NCBI GenBank assembly: GCA_030248215.1
Contig: JASANG010000914.1
Coordinates: 1 to 64,000 of the forward strand
Reading direction: 5' to 3'
Origin: Enoplolaimus lenunculus
Taxonomy: Eukaryota; Nematoda; Enoplea; Enoplida; Thoracostomopsidae
Length of the DNA: 64,000 nt
Shown here: positions 1 to 11,100 of the stretch, in pieces
Position numbering within the stretch: position 1 is the first letter of the stretch
Layout: every line of letters begins with the position of its first letter
Notes under the pieces: generated by a model
What the model saw: only the letters and a program-made list of their open reading frames with translations
Told to the model about the DNA's origin: nothing
Databases searched by the model: none
Position numbers and translations under genes: made by a program

Positions 1-60
1 CGAACTTCTCACATACCTTGGGCGAACAACCATGAGACCACAGCCAGGGTATACCGACAG
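1..60 (+). CDS. possible partial exon of an upstream gene
   Basis: The first 60 bases run without a stop in two of three forward frames and end in a good splice donor, CAG followed by gtaaga, at 60/61. The exon may belong to a gene lying mostly left of the window. The two candidate peptides are about 20 residues long and I recognise neither. No following exon was found before the EMG1 3' end at 2187, so the call is weak. Confidence 0.25.
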
Positions 61-2186
61 GTAAGAAATTTTCATGTCGATGTATCCCGTGATTTCAGTC
101 TGTCATCAGTTCTTATCACCAACCTGTATATTGTCCGCAGACTGTTACAAGGGAGTCGCGTAGCAAAATAGTGTGCTTAACCGTGTACCTTAATATAGAG
201 TCTGTTAAAAGGAACTCTGTAACAGTACTTCGCTACTGCTGCATAAAAAGGAACGTAACCAGAATTTTTCCGGGTAGGGGAGGGCAAGAAGATATGAAGG
301 AGGCAAGAAAAATTTTAGCATAGCAATTGAAATGCAGTTGAAAAATTTCGGCCGGGGGCAGGCCTGTTGCCAGCTCACCTTGCTAGGGGAGCTAAAAAAT
401 TTTCAGGAAGGGCACAGAATGATTTTCGATGACTTGCACGGTTGTAAATTTTCTATGAGGTGCGCCAAAATTCTAATGCTCCGCCCCACTGCCAACGACC
501 CGCCAGGAGATACGAAGCAGTTAGTAGGCCCGATACAGCCCCCTTTCCTGTTCCTTGAGCTTGCTGCTGTACATTTCAGTTATGAAATTTGTTTCGACAA
601 TTTCAAATATTTGTTTTGATACACCGGCCAACAACTTTATCTACGGGGATAGGGTTAAATACAACTCCTTAAAATTTTTGTCCAGTGATGTATAAAAACT
701 TTCCGTTAGTAACATTAATAATGGATCATCCACGTAATAATGTGCTCTGAGTTGTAGAAAATGTCCACCCACTCCCTTAGGACCAGTGTCAAAAAATGAT
801 ACTATAACGAGGGCCTGATGACAACACACACCCTGTTCTTAGTCTGTTTTGTCCTGACAGTGTTCCAAGGGAGTAGGGACAAAAACAGAGTCCCTCGGAA
901 GAGACTACTGACAAAACGCAGACTCTGGCTACAGCGCCGTTTCTACGAAATAAATTTTAATTTTTAGTGCATAACTTCTGCTAAAGCAAATGTACAACAA
1001 TAGTCCCTTCGAACAGTGTCTCGTTACAGGGTAAGGACATTATAGGAATACCGGAAATTGTGTTACTTTTATGCTCAGCCCTCCTTTTTAGTGCTATATT
1101 TCATAGGATACAGTGGGAAATTCCAAATTCAACACACCTAACATACAGGGCGTAACCGAATATCCGTTTCTGTTTCGGTAAAATTAGTGCCCGTTTCCGC
1201 TTCTATTTCCGTTATAGAAATAACAAAAATTCTATTATTTTTACGTTCAAAATTAGTTATGAATCACGTATATAATCTCGCAATATTTCATTACAGATAT
1301 GCCGCAATTGATTGAAGTGAAATAAAAAACATTTCGATGCATCCGTCATTGTTTTCGTCAAGAAGTTATTTTTATTACCCGTTTACACCCTGCTAACACA
1401 AGCTATTTCTACATGCAATTAGAGCTATATATCTATCGCTCCTAAAATGAAAGCCAATTTAAATATTTTATTTGGCCATTAGAATAGCGACGTTTACGGT
1501 TCCAAACACCGACTGCTATAGTGGACCGAATAAACAGCGTCCCTGTTTTAAGTTCTAATCAATGGAATTATGCATCCCTGCTGCCCTTTAGCATGGTCGA
1601 ACCGGAGTTGAAAATTACCGGAACCATAGGTGACGCGAAATTAGCCAGTTTAAACAATGTTTAATTAGTTAGTTTTAGAAAATATCTTTTAAGTGTTGTG
1701 CAAAATTTTGGTTTTAGGTATATTTTTTAAGAAATCCCGACAATTTATCAAAATTGGACCAAAACTTGTAGCCAAACGCACCGAACTATACACATTTCAG
1801 TTATTCCCAAAAGAAACACTATAAAAAGAAGGGTGTTGGGTCCAAACAACATGGGGTGAATTAACAATAAATAAACAGTCGGTCGCCGAATAACAGATGG
1901 TTCCCTCTGGAGAGGCAAAATAAATATCAGACCCACCTTTATTCGAGTCACTATAGCATGTTTTAGTGCTACCTGTTCTGTACACATTAAAAGTACTGCA
2001 ACATGCATTTTTTAAGTTCGAACTTGTGACACTATAGTACCAGAGCGAATGGGATAAAAATTACATACCAGCGGTTCTCATAAACCATAAACCTTGCAGA
2101 ACGAAGAATTAAAACCTAGCCTGTCAGTTTAAAAATCTCCAAACAAGGCAGTATAACCATGAGTCCACTAAAGTACATGACTAAAT
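61..2186. other. intergenic stretch, no supported gene
   Basis: I see no supported exon here. The stretch holds one well-bounded hAT-type MITE at 1146-1392. It also holds one copy, at about 1855-1965, of a repeat found again at about 42965-43075; both carry the string CCCTCTGGAGAGGC and AAATAAATATCAG. Short ORFs at 332-619 and 1748-2008 show no recognisable domain. Confidence 0.5.
1146..1392. mobile_element. hAT-type MITE with CAGGG termini
   Basis: The element begins CAGGGCGTAACCG and ends TTTACACCCTG, which are imperfect inverted termini. It is flanked by near-identical 8 bp duplications, ctaacata on the left and ctaacaca on the right. Related copies at 56676-57043 and about 47917-48330 share the TCCGTTTCCG and CGTTATAGAAATAAC stretches. 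It has no coding capacity. CAGGG ends plus an 8 bp target duplication are typical of hAT. Confidence 0.7.
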
Positions 2187-5100
2187 TCATGTTATTGACC
2201 AGTATGCTTCAAACGCGGTAGTCAATTTTGCACAAGCTAATGCAGCTGATAACGGAAAATCACTCAATTTAACTTCGTCTTCAGTATAATCTACGGAAAC
2301 CTAAAAAAGAAGCAGACATCAAATATAGATTGAACATTAATCATAAGGAAACAACCCAAATTTCAACGCAACATAACAACTGGCCTATATTAAATATACA
2401 GGCCAGTCCATTGAGCCTAAGCCTAAACCTCGACCTAAACCTTACCTAACCGTATGAATAAGCCTAATCCTAATTCAAAATTTAATTCTGCAGTGTTTTA
2501 AGTCCCAATCTTCCACTTAGCGGATTCATATAATTCACATGAGCTAACGTAACTAATGCACTCAACACAAGCATATTAAGCATCGCTACAACATTGTACA
2601 GACATGAACCAAATTTCTAGCCGTCGCAACAAGAACATGACAATATCAAAACTCAAAACTAACACTTATGCCCAGCAAAAGCCAGCAAATATGTACCTAT
2701 TCTACCATTAACAACCAATATAATTATTCAAAATAAAATAACAGAGTATTTGCATGTGAAATATTCAGACATTAACAGACTCGGACAAAAAATATTTCAG
2801 GCAAAAATCATTTGATCAAACAAACTTGCAAAATAGAAACACTATAAAATTACGTTTTATACGCCCTCTGAAGATCTTGCCAATAATTATTTATCAGTTT
2901 CTTTCTGAATATCTAAGTCGTTGCTGTTAAGCAATTACAATTTTCATAACAACCAATCTACGACAACGTTAAGCATTTACCACTGGCGGTTCCAAGAAGT
3001 GGTCACAAAGCTTATTTGTTTTTGAGAACGATTTTCCGTTATAATTTTCCGTTATAAGAAAACAGTAAGTTAAATCAATAATTTCTAAGCGTAATTAAAA
3101 CTATTTTATGAAAAAAATCATAAAAAATTCATTCAAATGTAAATAAAATCTAAACCAGCAACAGCTACAGAGCATGGAATCTTGTTTAATTGGAGACGGT
3201 GTCCAAAATAGATGACGTTTGGCAACCATCTTAAAATATTAAAGTCTTATCAAATAAATTCACTTACCTTTCCTCTAGCCATGGCACCAATAACAAACAC
3301 AACAGGCTGTTCTTTATCAGTCGGGCAGAATTCTTTAATATCGAGAAATTTCGTCGCGTGACACGATGTCCCAAACCTGAGACATCCAAGAGGAAAATGT
3401 GATTGTACAGGATTTTTGATCACCTAAATATAGTTTCGCGAAACTAAAGTAAAAAAATACATACAACACTACAGTAAATTTGTGATAATACACGCAAAAA
3501 TATTCTCAAATAACTGTGGCACCTGTTGTAACTTACGCATAAGATGTCAAAAAATATCATTTTATTGCATTTATAAGCTCAAACATTTAATATCACAAAA
3601 TCTATCGCCAAGGTCATATTCCCAACCCATAACATAATTATATAACACGTGTAGACTTATACAATCACAATTGAAAACCCACTGTAAACTGAGCATTCTT
3701 CACAATAATTTCTGTAAGCAATTAACAGGGTTCCACAGGAACTTTTGCTCCGGTTTAGTTAATAAGTTAATAGGTTGTTAGATTGAAATGGCGGTTCTTG
3801 TTCCTATTCCTATTCGTGTTCTAGCAAAATTTGGTTCCTTTTGGAACCCTGGTCAATTACGCCAACGCTAAATAGTGCCAAAGCCTTTTTCTAACCCCCA
3901 CTCAAGTCAAGTCCTACTAACCTTTAATAACTTCTGCGACGAATCTGCAGCACGAATGCTCAACTTGTGAAGAAGTTGCACTGAAATCAAAACATTTTTC
4001 GATGTGTCCATCAATGCTAGCTGTCCTTGACAAAAACACAACCGTATTAACCAATTTTCTCATTGTACATATATAATCAAAATAATATATCGCTTAAGCT
4101 AAGAAACTTTTAAAGCAGAAATAAAATTGCATAAAAATAAGAAGAAAGCATGTTTCTCGCTCAAATATTTATTTATATTGTTTCCAAGCCAAAATGCAGC
4201 CTCAATCCAAGTCGCATTTGCTCACGATTACGCTCAAAAAACGAGTAATCATAAACGAAATCAAAATTTTTTTCTTCCTGGGGAGGAGTGATTTTCTCTT
4301 GTAGCGATATAAAAAGCATCCAAAAGAAATGCTTACCCATTAACCCCGCAAATCGATCAAAAGTGCGTGGAATTCGTGTCTGCGGGTTGACTTCAATAAG
4401 AATATTTTTTGTCGTATGAACGTAGACTTTGAGAAGATTCGAACGGTTCAAAGGACTGTCAAGCAGCATTAACAAACACTGAAAAAGCAAACAATTATTT
4501 TCAATTTAAAAATTGTATCATTAAACACTGAAAAACTGAATATTATTTTCAATTAAAAAAAGGTTTGTTTTTGTAGTTTGAACTGAGCAAAATCAAAATG
4601 CTTAAAATTACATAGAAAACGAAAAAACGTCAACATTTCAACATCACCATATTTACAGAAACCAAAGGTTGTTTTAGACTAACAAATTGTTGACATTAAG
4701 TTTACAAGCTAAAGTGGATACGTATCTATATATACTTAAAAGGGAAACTTTTTGGAAATATTGACATCTACAAACCAGGGTTCCAACAGGAACTAAATTT
4801 TGCCGGTACAGGAACAAAAATTGAATCTCTTTGCAGGAACCGGAACAGGACCAGGTACCGGAATTTGAAATAATTTTCGCCACTGAATTGCGAATTATGC
4901 GAATTACTGTTGGACCTTTTAGAACACTTGCCAATAAATTGCTTACGTGAATTTTCGGCTATTTTATGATCAAACGTTGCGAAAACACATCATAGACAGT
5001 TTATTTACAAAACTGAACTAATGACAAAAACAGTCATTTCGAAATAACGATTTTTAATGACAGAGTTTCCAGTTTTTAAAAGACTATGAACAATTTGCCA

Positions 5101-6183
5101 CAAAACCGTACAAATTCCGGTTCCTACATCATTAAACGTCGGAACAGGAATTGAATTTTTGCAGGAATTCCACTTGAACCCTGGTACGAACGTATATATT
5201 GGCCTAGGCTGAGTTACCTGATGCGCAATATCAGGCCGGCAATCAGCAGGATCTCGGTTATGTTTCTTTAAAAATTGAAAATGTTTGTCACAATTCAGTA
5301 ATTCATACTGGTTGCCTATCTAAAATATATCAAATAATTAACCTTTTAATGACCAACGAGCACAATTTAGTATACTACATACAAAACGCAGCAATTTCAA
5401 ATACTGAATACTAATTCGACATTACACGTAACGTTGTATAAAATGTGTATAGCCAAACATTACATTATATTACATAGCAACCCCGGAGCTCAAGCGACAT
5501 CACCTACGTGGTGCAGTTGTGGTGTAACGGGGTCAAGCGACTTGTTTTTAATGTTAGCGGTCCAAACCTAACGGCCAGGGCACCAGGGGAGTTATATGCG
5601 ACTTAAAATTATTCGGTGTCGGTCAGAGTTCGATTCAATTTCACTTCACCCCTGGCTTTGGCACATTTTCCTAATACAAGTACATACTATGTCAGTTTTG
5701 GAAGATCAGAGAAACATGGATAAAAATTTATACTCGATTGTGAAATTGCCAAAACCCAGAGAACCCGCGATCATCCGTCTACGGGTTCTGTTACTTTCCA
5801 GCTTCGATGTCTTTCTCCCGAAGCATGTACAAAGGATTAAGGGGACAAATTTTAAAAAGCTGTACAATAAACGTTCCGGCTCCTGGAAGTCAAATTTTCT
5901 TATACATAAGATTATACTCTCCCGAACTGAAATCCTGGCAACGCTTCTGGGATTCTCGTATGTTTACCTTAGCAGTCTCTAACTGAGCATTTTCCAACAC
6001 GACAATCAACCTTCGACCAGTGTTTAGATCGTCGTCCGCGCCTGTTTTCAGTCGTTTCCCACGAGATTCTGTTAACTCCGCCGACTCTTCGTCATGTTCT
6101 GTGTCACTTTGATTGTCGCGTCGCACGGCATTATTTGCTGAATGTTTTCTCTTTGCAGATCGATTCCATTTCTTTTGCCCCAT
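2187..6183 (-). CDS. EMG1: EMG1/NEP1 ribosomal RNA pseudouridine N1-methyltransferase
   Basis: This SPOUT-class methyltransferase modifies a pseudouridine in 18S rRNA and is needed for small-subunit assembly in the nucleolus (family knowledge). Minus-strand exons: 5968-6183, 5218-5319, 4337-4478, 3922-3980, 3268-3423, 2187-2300. They total 789 bp including TGA, 262 residues; human EMG1 has 244. All introns are GT-AG and all phases close. Family blocks visible are [16 protein letters not shown] (exon 1), YELLNCDKH and [13 protein letters not shown] (exon 2), [17 protein letters not shown] (exon 3), [12 protein letters not shown] (exon 4), [12 protein letters not shown] (exon 5) and [16 protein letters not shown] (exon 6). 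The N-terminus is charged and Lys/Arg-rich, as usual. Exon 2 lies in an inverted duplication whose second copy is at 7880-7981, and intron 2 carries a hAT MITE. The first ATG of the open frame was taken as the start. Confidence 0.93.
3726..3851. mobile_element. short hAT-type MITE in EMG1 intron 4
   Basis: A 126 bp element runs from CAGGGTTCCACAGGAAC to TTTTGGAACCCTG with inverted termini. Flanks are gcaattaa and gtcaatta, similar to an 8 bp duplication displaced by one base. The ends belong to the CAGGGTT..AACCCTG family seen at 4776, 14790, 16021 and 25830. It has no coding capacity. Confidence 0.6.
4776..5183. mobile_element. hAT-type MITE in EMG1 intron 2
   Basis: A 408 bp element begins CAGGGTTCCAACAGGAAC and ends GGAATTCCACTTGAACCCTG. 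The flanking octamers ctacaaac and gtacgaac match at six of eight positions, consistent with an old hAT target duplication. Its right end abuts the outer edge of the large inverted duplication starting at 5185. Confidence 0.7.
5185..5890 (+). repeat. arm A of a large inverted duplication
   Basis: This 706 bp segment matches, in reverse complement, the 666 bp segment 7348-8013. I read the two by eye and found them near-identical; the length difference is fully explained by one 40 bp block present only here (about 5668-5707), bounded by TTTGG repeats. The arm contains EMG1 exon 2 on the minus strand and open frame X on the plus strand (from about 5596). The arms are separated by a 1457 bp spacer holding EMG1 exon 1. 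Confidence 0.9.
5596..5982 (+). CDS. open frame X, copy A (unrecognised)
   Basis: A 128-codon open frame, most of it inside arm A, shares with copy B (7154-7582, minus) a stretch from about [13 protein letters not shown] to RSGSWK, read in frame in both. Past 5890 it runs antisense into EMG1 exon 1, so its last 30 codons are probably not meaningful. I recognise no family. A branchpoint-like CTAAT and a TATGTCAG acceptor lie in the 40 bp block unique to this copy, so it could be an internal exon. It may equally be a chance open frame. Confidence 0.25.
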   Translation: MRLKIIRCRSEFDSISLHPWLWHIFLIQVHTMSVLEDQRNMDKNLYSIVKLPKPREPAIIRLRVLLLSSFDVFLPKHVQRIKGTNFKKLYNKRSGSWKSNFLIHKIILSRTEILATLLGFSYVYLSSL

Positions 6184-7153
6184 AGTTTTAATAGACTTTA
6201 AAGAAAGACGATACGGATATCTGTGCTAAAATATTTTATGTACCTTTATTTAAATTAAGTAGAAATTATTTTTAACTGGTATTTCGATGGTTCTGTCATC
6301 TGCGTTAAGATCTACAATTTATTCCGCATTTTTGTATTTCAACCATTGCAAATGTACTCGTTTTATAGTTACTTTGGTCAATGTTACTTTTAGGGCCGCA
6401 ATTGTAGATTAAGCGTATGCCTAAGCGTAAGCGCTGCAAAAGCGTATTCCTAAGCCTAAGCAAAAAATGTAGTCTAGAATGTAAGCCTACTCTTTTACAG
6501 ACCCAGCAGAAACCGGAACGGCCTTAAAAGTAAACATGGGCAATTACTTTTATAAGCTTTCCAGCCAGGTACAAGCAGAACGGTTTAGTTTAGACTCACT
6601 TTATGCTTAGTTTTTCTTTCCGTTAAGTTTTGGTTCATTGTTTCGATTCAGTTTACACTAAGTGGCATACCACTGAAACTAAACATTGACCACATAACGT
6701 AACTAGAAAACACAGACCGAATTTAATAACTTTAGCCAAAATGTTGTTATCCACCACGAAGGGATACTAATTTCATCGCATATCGACATTTCAAACAATT
6801 ACAGTCTATCATTCACTCAAAGTGTTCGGAAAATACTAACCTCACTCACTACACACTTGCTAATTATAGCAATAATCTGTCAACCTTCTCATATGACTCA
6901 CGAATCTCGATACAAACAATAACTCTAAAAATAACTTTACTTTGATAAAACATTTAAATAATAAAATAAAAGAAAATGGGCTCACAAAGCCATCAACAAT
7001 TTTTTTAAAAGTTCTGCTCGCAAAATCCACAGTCAAATGTGTTCATGCATTGCCACATGGTTCGAACCGCTTACTACATTTTATATTATGCACATAAGTT
7101 AAAACAGCACGATTTCGCTTACATGAAACGGTCATGAACGAGAATATATTCTG
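6184..7153. other. EMG1 upstream region, no gene seen
   Basis: This is the spacer of the inverted duplication upstream of EMG1 exon 1, where its promoter must lie. No clear TATA box is seen. It holds a GGCC-ended MITE at 6376-6542 and otherwise AT-rich unique-looking DNA. Confidence 0.5.
6376..6542. mobile_element. GGCC-ended MITE with 8 bp target duplication
   Basis: This 167 bp element has ends GGTCAATGTTACTTTTAGGG and CCTTAAAAGTAAACATGGGCA, imperfect inverted repeats. Flanks are gttacttt and attacttt, seven of eight identical. The interior is made of CCTAAGC-like hexamers in both orientations. Further copies are at 33527, 35919, 40786, 46635 and 48809. The 8 bp duplication points to hAT mobilisation. 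Confidence 0.75.
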
Positions 7154-7582
7154 CTAAACCGGTGGAAAACTGGAATATTCAGTACTTAGATTTGGAGCAC
7201 AAAAACGAAGGTCGAAATTGTCCACCGCTGGATCCCGAACAAAATCCGAAGGCTTAAAAATCTTAACACCAAATGCCTGAGCGAACCCCGGCATACGACT
7301 ATGCTTGAAACGTCCATTATGCGTTGGCTTGGAAGTAGTCGTAATTAACTTCCAGGAGCCGGAACGTTTATTGTACAGCTTTTTAAAATTTGTCCCCTTA
7401 ATCCTTTGTACATGCTTCGGGAGAAAGACATCGAAGCTGGAAAGTAACAGAACCCGTAGACGGATGATCGCGGGTTCTCTGGGTTTTGGCAATTTCACAA
7501 TCGAGTATAAATTTTTATCCATGTTTCTCTGATCTTCCAAAGCCAGGGGTGAAGTGAAATTGAATCGAACTCTGACCGACAC
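7154..7582 (-). CDS. open frame X, copy B (unrecognised)
   Basis: A 142-codon frame on the minus strand, opening in arm B of the inverted duplication and continuing 65 codons past the arm edge at 7348 to end in LSTEYSSFPPV. Copy B is thus the longer version and may be the ancestral one, with copy A cut off by the rearrangement. The peptide is basic with no transmembrane run or known motif. A lineage-specific gene, a last exon of a longer gene or a chance ORF all remain possible. Confidence 0.35.
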   Translation of the reverse strand: MSVRVRFNFTSPLALEDQRNMDKNLYSIVKLPKPREPAIIRLRVLLLSSFDVFLPKHVQRIKGTNFKKLYNKRSGSWKLITTTSKPTHNGRFKHSRMPGFAQAFGVKIFKPSDFVRDPAVDNFDLRFCAPNLSTEYSSFPPV

Positions 7583-8013
7583 CGAATAATTTTAAGTCGC
7601 ATATAACTCCCCTGGTGCCCTGGCCGTTAGGTTTGGACCGCTAACATTAAAAACAAGTCGCTTGACCCCGTTACACCACAACTGCACCACGTAGGTGATG
7701 TCGCTTGAGCTCCGGGGTTGCTATGTAATATAATGTAATGTTTGGCTATACACATTTTATACAACGTTACGTGTAATGTCGAATTAGTATTCAGTATTTG
7801 AAATTGCTGCGTTTTGTATGTAGTATACTAAATTGTGCTCGTTGGTCATTAAAAGGTTAATTATTTGATATATTTTAGATAGGCAACCAGTATGAATTAC
7901 TGAATTGTGACAAACATTTTCAATTTTTAAAGAAACATAACCGAGATCCTGCTGATTGCCGGCCTGATATTGCGCATCAGGTAACTCAGCCTAGGCCAAT
8001 ATATACGTTCGTA
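7348..8013 (-). repeat. arm B of the large inverted duplication
   Basis: This is the reverse-complement partner of 5185-5890, 666 bp long. It lacks the 40 bp block present in arm A. It ends 133 bp beyond the stop codon of SLC8B1, so the inverted EMG1 fragment sits just downstream of that gene. Confidence 0.9.
7880..7981 (+). pseudogene. EMG1: inverted extra copy of EMG1 exon 2
   Basis: The 102 bp equal EMG1 exon 2 (5218-5319, minus) and still encode the YELLNCDKH and [13 protein letters not shown] blocks, flanked by intact splice sites (TTTTAG before, GTAACT after). It lies on the opposite strand from the gene with no other EMG1 exon nearby in that orientation, so it should be non-functional. 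Its preservation argues that the duplication is recent, or that the arms are kept alike by gene conversion. Confidence 0.85.
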
Positions 8014-8146
8014 ATTAGTATTCCACTCAATTTGTGTAACACGATAATATTCTGCAACTGCAAATACACACAGTGAATAAGCCAAAATACCCATAATAAG
8101 CGGAAGTTCAAATATCACTCAAATTATTTCTTCTATACATATTTTA

Positions 8147-11100
8147 CTAATTATCACAGCTTCTAAAGCCACCGATTGGAGGTACGACTTTGACTTCAGT
8201 CAGCATGGCACAAATCAAAAACACGACATACAGACACAACAAAAACACAGCATACAATCGTGTAGCAATGAATTTTGAGCAAGGAATTGTAACGAACGAA
8301 AACAGTAGCGATATACCCAAAAATAACACAAGTTGTTGTTGTTGCGGTGTAAATTGAATCTGAAAACAAAACAATTAATATTCGCTCAATAAATAACACG
8401 CTACCGTTCATCATAATTAGGCGTAGTGTTCTCTAAATTCTGCAGTATCTATCATTCGTTATCCTTTAGAAACAAGCTTACAGTTGCTACGCATCGGATA
8501 ATTGCTATGGCAAAATTTTAAATTTGAAATCCAATTTTCCACAGCTAATATCATTAGTTTACTTATCATTATCTTTTAAATAACCTGCACTACAAATCTT
8601 GAAAACCTAAGACAATCTAACAAACTACAGTCGCGGACAAAATCATGTGCACAGAAACTACGATTGCGTCTACTGCGGTTGCGGTTTTGTAGCCGCGTGT
8701 GAGTCTCTGACTAATCGCAGCTCAAACGCTGTTTGAGAACGCTTACACATGCAGGCTACCAACTACTGCTAGCAATATAGATGGTGAATGATAATCCAAC
8801 GCCAATCAATAAATCTGAAACGCGAGAAATGAACATTAAAGAGGATGCAAATAATAATTGACACAAAATTAAGTGTCTTTTATAACCTATTTCGATAAAC
8901 TGAAGCACTTCTCAACTATGCAGCTTTGGTATCAAAACACTATATGTTGTTTCCAGCAAACCAAGCTTGCCGTAAAAAAGATGCCCAATAACTCTAATCG
9001 TGTCAGATCCTTTCCAGCAAATACAAAACATACTGAACATAGGGCCTCCGAAGCACGCGGACACCGCCATACGAGAATATCCAGATCTAGCGACGCTGAG
9101 ATTGGAAATGAGATCTAATAACAATTCAAACATCAGCGCTTAGAAAAACGATGAGAACAAAATAAATTTTAAGTTTTATCATCGCAAAATATAAAAATTT
9201 TCTAGATCTTTCAAAGAAAAACAAGCCGCGGTACTCAACGTAACCAACTCAGTAATTTTGCTGCCATAAAACTGGGTGTCGCGCCAAGAGTCATACAGTC
9301 AAAGAAGCTATCGATAGTAAGTTAATGGTAAATCTTGTGTAAACGTTCAAACAGGCAAATTAGTTTAAAAAATTCCAGCAATTTTACAACCGTTTTCTCA
9401 TATAGTACTTCAAGGTTTAAATCACTAAAATCGAATTGCAATCGAAATCGTGAGACTGACCTCCCAAACTATTAGCCCACGCAAGCAACGTTAATCCGAG
9501 CATCGCGCTACTGACACCAACAACTAATCCCATCATCTAAAAACAAAAATACTTTAAAACGCAATAAATAAAAATTATTGAAACAAACAACTGCCGTTTT
9601 ACTGAACTAATACAACTTAGTAGCCGTATACTCAAATGCATTTGACACCTATAATTGTCAGGCGGTAATACAACTTGCATCGTAAGAAAGAGTAAAATAG
9701 AATGCGATCAGATTTAGTAGTTTTTTCGTGTGGCCGCCAGTAAAATAGTCAAAAAGTATAGCCCGTCCTATAGTGTAGGTTTCAACCATACCTGACCCAA
9801 AGTTTTACTAAACGTCTTACCGTTAGTATGCTCACAATCTCATTGGCCAAAAAATTGATCCACAGTACAGCAGAAATAAAACCACCATAGGCAATGAACT
9901 GAAAATAAATGTGTAATGCAAAGCACATGTCTCTCCAAAAACGTAAATGTCGCACTCCATAAAGTTGCAGGATTAAAGCCAAATGTTTCGTGCTGCTTGG
10001 TTTGGTTTATTTAAAAATGTGATTTTCAGCGCCCTAATAAGGTTTCAAATAAAGACACCTCAAGATGTACTACCAGCCACCCCAATCAGCTGCTGCTGCT
10101 CAACAAGCATTAATACTGCCTTCGTATGAAAACTTTTAAAAACATGCAGATAAAATTTCAACTACACTAAACAATTGGTTCCATAAGCGGATAAAGGGAG
10201 AGCGATGGTGGGATGTATGATCACTCGGTCTACAGCCTGCATCCTGAAAACCTATGTTAGCATTTGCCGACGCGCATTTCTGCAGCACCATCCCTACAAT
10301 ATTGCCTACCTTATAGTAAACTGGGGGCTCGTTCGCCTTTGAAGTTACCGAAATGGCAACAGAAAGCGCGAATCCGATAAGTACAACCAGTACCAGCAGG
10401 GGTATAGCGCCACCGACTAGCATAAAACGATCTGAAAATATGTAGTGTTGTGTTATGAAATAAATAATAGATTGCAGCCAGAAAATAACAGAACAGAATC
10501 AACTTCCAATTTGTTTATGCGACTTTTGAAAATTGTTGGCAGCCAACAGACACCCTAAATCAACATTGTATTTTGCCGATACAAATTATCCGTACTGTCA
10601 CAAAATTTTTTAGTTCCGATTCCGATTACAAATAAGGTATGAATTTGCTGTTCCAATTCCGATTCAGGAATATTCCAGTTCCGCTTTGCACTCTGACTAT
10701 TTGGTCAAGTTTAGCAGCTATTTTTTGAGTACGTCGCAACCACCGTAAGGTAAGCTATTTTGTTTAGGAAACATACAAGATAGAACATTTCGATGAAGAC
10801 GCCAGACGGCCTTAAAGTAGTCAAAAAGTATAGCACCAATTATATTTGTACCAAACGTCCTTACAATCAGTTAGCATTACACAGACAGCCGGAGCGATAA
10901 TACACTGAACGCAAATCAGCGGTTTGTTCCAATTTCGCAAATCCTTTGAATAATCAATTAATGGAATCGATAACTTGAGCACAAACATAACAGGCAACTA
11001 AACAAACGCCACAAAAATATAAGACAGCACAAACGCTATATATAAGTTAAGATCACCATTCCACAGGTTTGTTCAAAAATCGCAGATTTCCGGTAGTTGT

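Noticed and set aside
7927-8118. Extra hydrophobic C-terminal exon of SLC8B1
   Set aside because: The alignment to NCLX ends in the exon stopping at 8147, and most of this frame is antisense to the duplicated EMG1 exon 2.
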